This document shows positions 59,931-64,000 of a stretch of 64,000 nucleotides of DNA, piece after piece (position 1 is the first letter of the stretch; every line of letters begins with the position of its first letter). The notes under the pieces were generated by a model. The model was not told the origin of the DNA. It ran no database searches and saw only the letters and a program-made list of their open reading frames with translations. This stretch comes from Sphingomonas changnyeongensis (GTDB taxonomy: Bacteria; Pseudomonadota; Alphaproteobacteria; Sphingomonadales; Sphingomonadaceae). The stretch covers positions 814,501-878,500 of the forward strand of contig NZ_CP047895.1 in NCBI RefSeq assembly GCF_009913435.1, read 5' to 3'. The position numbers and the translations under genes are program-made.

Positions 59931-60035
59931 GTGATGACAGTCCACAAGGCCCGGTGTGTAAATGGAGAGTGCACCTGCGGGCAGGTCTCTTGGAGCAGGG
60001 TTACCTTGCCAGCCGGTGCCCACATCGTCAAACCC
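59931..60035. other. Intergenic gap inside the glycan cluster
   Basis: The largest gap in the minus-strand glycan unit. It has an ACCTGC/GCAGGT inverted repeat around 59983-59996. It may hold an internal promoter for the epimerase and the genes after it; no convincing -35/-10 pair is seen. Confidence 0.3.
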
Positions 60036-60929
60036 TCATGCCGACAGCAGCGCGCCGATCCGGGCGATCAATCCGGGTTCGTTGAAAAGCCCCCATCTGC
60101 GATGGTCGAACACGCTGCGCGGCATCCAGAACTCGTTTGGTCTGGGTGTGATCACGAAGCTGTCGATGCACAGGCTTTCGGCGAGATGCGCGGGCAGCGA
60201 ATCCGCCGAGACGACAAAGTCCACGCCGGCGATGGCTGCGCGGAGCGCCGTGAACTGGCGGGGCATGACGATGTGCGGCAGGCCGCTCGCTTCGAGGTCG
60301 GGGCGCTCTCCCTGAAGCAGATACAGATCGGTGGACACGCCCCGGCGGCCGGCCTCGTTCAGCAGATCCGCCACCAGCGCAACCGGCAGGTTTTTCGCGG
60401 CGATGCGGCTCCCCGGGAAGATGCCGGCCCTGCGCACGGTTGCTGCCCGCGCCGGTTGCGCCGGCGCGAGCCGAATGCCGGCCGCCTGCAACAGCGCGTC
60501 ATATCCGTGATAGATGTTGGCCGTGGCGGCGCTCATCCCGATCGCCGGTCTGCTACCAATGACGAACCGCTCGCGCATGCCCAGGCCATCGACCAGGATC
60601 AGCGCGTCCCGGCCGATTGCTGCCCGCTCGACGGCGCGGCGGACCTGCCATGCACTTTTGAGCGCGGCGGACAGGCCCAGCTTGCGAATGTCGAAGATCG
60701 CCGGAACGCTGGCCTCGGGTGACGCGACCGTAATGACCGGAACGGTCGGCGCGACGGCTTCGCAAAGCTGTTGCAGATGCGTGCCGATCGCGATGGTTAC
60801 CCGCTGCCGATCCTGCGCAGCCACCCGCTCGGCGGCTGCGTTCGCGATCACAAAATCACCAAAGGCCTTCAGCTGCAAAAAGCAGACCGGGCGATCCTGG
60901 CACTCAGCCACGGCCGATCCGCAGCGCAA
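60036..60929 (-). CDS. Glycosyltransferase family 9-like (heptosyltransferase fold)
   Basis: A 297-residue protein with the GT9-like layout: VCFLQLKAFGDFVIANAA at the start, GIFPGSRIAAKNLP (the phosphate-binding segment) and VVSADSLPAHLAESL near the end, where heptosyltransferases have the xxDSGxxHLA block. It fits well with the ADP-heptose genes. Start overlaps the upstream GT2 gene by 26 bp; a downstream start is possible. Confidence 0.82.
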   Translation of the reverse strand: MRCGSAVAECQDRPVCFLQLKAFGDFVIANAAAERVAAQDRQRVTIAIGTHLQQLCEAVAPTVPVITVASPEASVPAIFDIRKLGLSAALKSAWQVRRAVERAAIGRDALILVDGLGMRERFVIGSRPAIGMSAATANIYHGYDALLQAAGIRLAPAQPARAATVRRAGIFPGSRIAAKNLPVALVADLLNEAGRRGVSTDLYLLQGERPDLEASGLPHIVMPRQFTALRAAIAGVDFVVSADSLPAHLAESLCIDSFVITPRPNEFWMPRSVFDHRRWGLFNEPGLIARIGALLSA

Positions 60930-62061
60930 TGCGCAGCTGTTCGCCCGGCCGATCGAAATTGCGCTGCCTGCCGCGCGCCAACAGACCCTGGATCAGATCG
61001 GCTGCGCCCTTGACATCAGTGACGCCCCGGGCGGCCGCATCGATCGGCATCGTTGCCGAAAAGGATCGCGCCAGCCGCCTCACGCGGTCCAGGGCGCCCC
61101 CGGTTTGCGGCATCCGCCCGGTGCTGCCCGCCGCCGCCGCCGCCTGATCGAAATTGTCGAGTGGCCGGCCGAGCGCGATGCGCGCCGCATGCTCGCGGTG
61201 CATTGCCTGATCAATCGCGTTGCGTGGAAAGATATCCTCCAACTGGACATCGAACGCGGCTGCGTAACGCAGGGCGGATTCCACGATCAGCACTCCCACT
61301 GTCGCGTGATTGTCGAAGCCGGGCAGGAAGCCAAGATCGTCTTCCTGCTTCCACTTATTGCGTTCTTCTGCGGTGCCGCCGCCAAAATGCGAAGCCCCGT
61401 TGCTGCGCGCCGAACCGCCATTGATGACCAGAGGCGCGTGGCTGAAAGCGAAAGTGACCCCGGCCATCGACAGCGCGATCGCCGAATAAATGTCGACCTG
61501 GCTGGACAGGAAAAAGCGATCCTTACTGTTCCGATCGATCAACGAACGTCGCACAAAGCCGTGATAGATGCATGGCAGGCGGTAATAGTCGCTGTCGTCC
61601 AGCAGCTTGCGAAGTTCCTGCCGGCTGTTGCGCAACTCCATGCCTTCGCCACGTGGAAGGAGTGCGCTTCCGCGCCTGCCCCCTTCAAGGTCGGGCCAGT
61701 AATAATGGGCGCGTGCGGCAGCGATCGCGTCGACCTTAGGGTTGTCGAAGATGGCATGAACGGCGGCGGGAGCGTGACCGAGAATGCCATCATCGTCGCC
61801 GATGAAGCCGATATACTCCCCTTGGGCAAGCCGGAGCCCGCGCTCGAAATTGTCGCGCATGCTCAGGCGCCGTTCGGACCGTTCGTAGCGCAACCGCGGA
61901 TCGGCGATGGCCGCGACGATGTCACGTGTGTTGTCGGCGCTCGCATTGTCGAGCACCAGGACTTCCAGCGGCGCGTCTGTTGACTGAAGAGCGGTCGCGA
62001 TCGACGCGGCGAGGTAGGGCGCTCGATCCCGGGTCGGGATGACGATGCTGAGGAGCGGCAC
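60904..62061 (-). CDS. Glycosyltransferase family 2
   Basis: A 385-residue GT-A enzyme. LLSIVIPTRDRAPYLAASI is the classical start, VLDNASADNTRDIV follows, and IGFIGDDDG contains the metal-binding acidic motif. The long C-terminal part, without membrane helices, is unlike processive synthases, so it probably adds one sugar. Acceptor and donor unknown. Confidence 0.9.
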   Translation of the reverse strand: MPLLSIVIPTRDRAPYLAASIATALQSTDAPLEVLVLDNASADNTRDIVAAIADPRLRYERSERRLSMRDNFERGLRLAQGEYIGFIGDDDGILGHAPAAVHAIFDNPKVDAIAAARAHYYWPDLEGGRRGSALLPRGEGMELRNSRQELRKLLDDSDYYRLPCIYHGFVRRSLIDRNSKDRFFLSSQVDIYSAIALSMAGVTFAFSHAPLVINGGSARSNGASHFGGGTAEERNKWKQEDDLGFLPGFDNHATVGVLIVESALRYAAAFDVQLEDIFPRNAIDQAMHREHAARIALGRPLDNFDQAAAAAGSTGRMPQTGGALDRVRRLARSFSATMPIDAAARGVTDVKGAADLIQGLLARGRQRNFDRPGEQLRIALRIGRG

Positions 62062-62085
62062 GAAGGTCTCCGAAATATTGCCGGC

Positions 62086-63663
62086 CTAGAGGCCGAAGGC
62101 CCGAACCCGCTGGCGCACCCGCACCAGCAGCGCGCGCCGCGGATGCGGCATGATCAGCAGCATTGTCAACGTGATCGCGAAGAAGCCAAAGCCAAGCTGC
62201 AGAAAGGCCGCTGCGCGCCCGCCAATGGGTGGTAACAGCAGGCGGAGCGCAAGCGCGACACCGCCGCCGAGCAGGAGCGGCATCGCAACCGTCACCATCG
62301 CCCACCGCAGGCGTTCCGCCGGCAGCAGGCGGGACAGAACCAGCCAGGACAGGATGAGCATCGAGGCAAGATTGAGCGCCGCGAGCACGCCCGCCGCACC
62401 GGCGGCGCCCATGTCTTCTGCCGCCCACATCATGGCCGGCAGCATCGCCAGGATGAGGAGGGCGTTCAGCTTGTTCGTCAGCGATGTCCAGCCATGGGCG
62501 AGCTGCAGCATGTAAGGGATGTTCGCGAGGGCGTTGAACAGGCTGGCCAGCATCAGCAGCGACAGCGTCGGCGCGGCTGCGCGCGCGACTACGGGCTGCC
62601 CTGTCCAGGCCATCAGCGCGTGCTCGGGGAGCGCCAGCACCAGCAGCCCGACCGGAGCCACGGCCACCGCCATCCATTCGCTTGCGGCTCGGAATGCGTC
62701 ACTCAGGTCGATTTGCCGACGTGCCGCGGCCAACGCGGTGAAACGTGGCAGAATGGCAGTGGTCAGCGGCTGGACAAGCTGGAGCAGGCCCGCCGCCGCC
62801 GTCGCGGCCAGGCTGTAAAGACCGAAATCCGACAAAGACGCCATGCTGCCCACAACGATCTTGTCGGCCTGGGTCAGCAGGAAGGTGAGGAGGGCACTGA
62901 GGAACATCCCGCCCGCAAAGCCGCGAACCGCCTTCAGTTCGGCCAGGTCCGGGCGGGCGGGGCCGGCACCCTGCGCGCGGAGGACCATCTTCACGCGGCG
63001 TCGCAGGATTGAAGCAGAGCCGATCGCTACCATCAGATTCCAGCCGAAGAACAGCAGGACGTTCGGCTCGATGAACCTGATAACGAGCAGCGCGCCGCCC
63101 CAGCGCAGCGTTTCAACGGTCACGAGCGCGCCGTTGAGCCAGACCTGATCCTCGATGCCCTGAATGGCCCCGCGATACACCTGTTCGATCCAGCGTATCG
63201 CCGCAAGCGCGCCCATGCAGACAACCGCATATTGCACGTCGCTTCGGGCCAGGCTCTGGGGCTGGAGCCACGTCCTTGTCAGCATGCCGGACATGAGCGC
63301 CACCGTGACCAGGGCGATTGCCGCGATTGCGATGCTCAGCAACTCGATCGATCGCAGCAGGTTGGCAGTGGACTGCCAGGATTTCGATCCAGCCCGCGCG
63401 CGCGACATTTCGAGATTGAGCGTTGGCGTCAGGCCGAAATCGAGCAGCATGGTCCAGGCCTGGACGACTGCGAACGCGCCGATCAGGCCATAGGCCTCGC
63501 TGCCCAGCAGCAGCAGGAAGAGCGGCAGGGACAGCAGCCCGACGAGAGTCGTCCAGGCACGGCCGAGATAGTTGGCGATGGCGTTGGCTTTCACCCGCGA
63601 CGGCAAGCCGTTCGGGCTGTCCGTCGCGGCGGCCTGAGCGGGTGGGGCCGCGCCGCTCCGCAT
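62086..63663 (-). CDS. Polysaccharide flippase (Wzx-like)
   Basis: A 525-residue membrane protein with about 12-14 helices. The segment KANAIANYLGRAWTTLVGLLSLPLFLLLLGSEAYGLIG is the usual N-terminal pattern of the polysaccharide-transporter family, and QADKIVVGSMASLSDFGLYSLA its middle repeat. Likely moves the lipid-linked unit made by this cluster. Its start follows the upstream stop by one base, so the two are coupled. Confidence 0.9.
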   Translation of the reverse strand: MRSGAAPPAQAAATDSPNGLPSRVKANAIANYLGRAWTTLVGLLSLPLFLLLLGSEAYGLIGAFAVVQAWTMLLDFGLTPTLNLEMSRARAGSKSWQSTANLLRSIELLSIAIAAIALVTVALMSGMLTRTWLQPQSLARSDVQYAVVCMGALAAIRWIEQVYRGAIQGIEDQVWLNGALVTVETLRWGGALLVIRFIEPNVLLFFGWNLMVAIGSASILRRRVKMVLRAQGAGPARPDLAELKAVRGFAGGMFLSALLTFLLTQADKIVVGSMASLSDFGLYSLAATAAAGLLQLVQPLTTAILPRFTALAAARRQIDLSDAFRAASEWMAVAVAPVGLLVLALPEHALMAWTGQPVVARAAAPTLSLLMLASLFNALANIPYMLQLAHGWTSLTNKLNALLILAMLPAMMWAAEDMGAAGAAGVLAALNLASMLILSWLVLSRLLPAERLRWAMVTVAMPLLLGGGVALALRLLLPPIGGRAAAFLQLGFGFFAITLTMLLIMPHPRRALLVRVRQRVRAFGL

Positions 63664-63664
63664 T

Positions 63665-64000
63665 TCAAGCAGCGATCGAGGCGGCGGACGACGGATTGGG
63701 CGAGCCGCTCGGCCCGGCGCCGGTGCGCGCTGCGCTTGTGATCCGCAGTCCTGAGAGCAGAATGAAAAAGACGGACGCCTGCAGCGACAGCTTCACCGCC
63801 GGGATGATCCCGTCCCGGAAATGCGGGACGAAAATGGCAACGGCGATCAGATAGGCGCCGACCCGCGCCGGGATATAGCCCCGCTTCAGGAACTCGTCCC
63901 AGCCATTCTGGAAGTGCATGATCCGCTCGAACGCAAAGCCCATGATCAGATAGCAGATCGCGATTGCGCCAAATCCGCCCTGCAATACCACTTCTGCAAG
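63665..64000 (-). CDS. Membrane protein, C-terminal part only
   Basis: C-terminal 111 residues of a protein that continues past the window edge. Three or so hydrophobic segments are visible (GAIAICYLIMGFAFERI, VGAYLIAVAIFVPHF, SLQASVFFILLSG), with a polar tail. Position next to a flippase and glycosyltransferases suggests an O-antigen-type polymerase (Wzy), but the fragment has no diagnostic motif. The GTG at 63989-63991 is internal, since the frame is open to the end. Confidence 0.6.
   Translation of the reverse strand, partial: LAEVVLQGGFGAIAICYLIMGFAFERIMHFQNGWDEFLKRGYIPARVGAYLIAVAIFVPHFRDGIIPAVKLSLQASVFFILLSGLRITSAARTGAGPSGSPNPSSAASIAA

Overview
This 64 kb window is high-GC, tightly packed bacterial DNA. 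Gene content points to an alphaproteobacterium, most likely a member of the Sphingomonadales: a class I lysyl-tRNA synthetase, metX-metW, a short SDHAF4-type (DUF1674) gene, hemC-hemD followed by a Mic60-like membrane protein, a TetR/TonB-receptor pair, and many short-chain dehydrogenases and acyl-CoA dehydrogenases. No rRNA, tRNA, insertion sequence, prophage or CRISPR array was seen.

Layout. 1-10.5 kb: a PAS/GAF histidine kinase (cut by the window edge) divergent from polA, an EAL phosphodiesterase, a DUF2147 protein, katG and a polysaccharide flippase. 10.7-12.3 kb: purH. 12.4-28.6 kb: an acyl-CoA catabolic island with two minus-strand units (ACAD10/11-like dehydrogenase, Zn-alcohol dehydrogenase, APH-like kinase, two SDRs and a FadB/FadJ-type protein; and MFS, SDR and GPH-type MFS) and plus-strand units (acyl-CoA dehydrogenase plus SDR; acyl-CoA ligase plus crotonase), with two hotdog proteins between. 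28.7-38 kb: housekeeping (queE, a Mic60-like gene, hemD, hemC, tsaD, gpsA, an SDHAF4-type gene, rsmB, metX, metW). 37.5-42.4 kb: TetR regulator, TonB receptor, S41 lipoprotein protease. 42.5-53.1 kb: pheST, a DUF885 peptidase, lysS, a DinG-type helicase, a SixA-type phosphatase. 53.2-64 kb: a surface-glycan cluster of visibly lower GC, holding all five activities for ADP-heptose synthesis (GmhA, an HldA-type kinase, GmhB, an HldC-type adenylyltransferase, HldD), glycosyltransferases, a nucleotide-sugar epimerase with a zinc-ribbon insert, a flippase and a partial membrane protein.

Two patterns cut across genes. First, five copies of a large palindrome (arms of 29-34 bp, loop 14-23 nt) occur, each between two convergent genes and nowhere else in the window. 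They carry compensatory arm changes and are flanked by tandem modules. The right-hand modules form small GC hairpins whose loops all fit GNRA. I regard this as the most likely undescribed element here. Second, eight reading-frame breaks in six genes, including the normally essential tsaD, are each repaired by adding one G in a short G/C run. They look like systematic one-base errors in the sequence rather than real pseudogenes, and the gene coordinates below span them.
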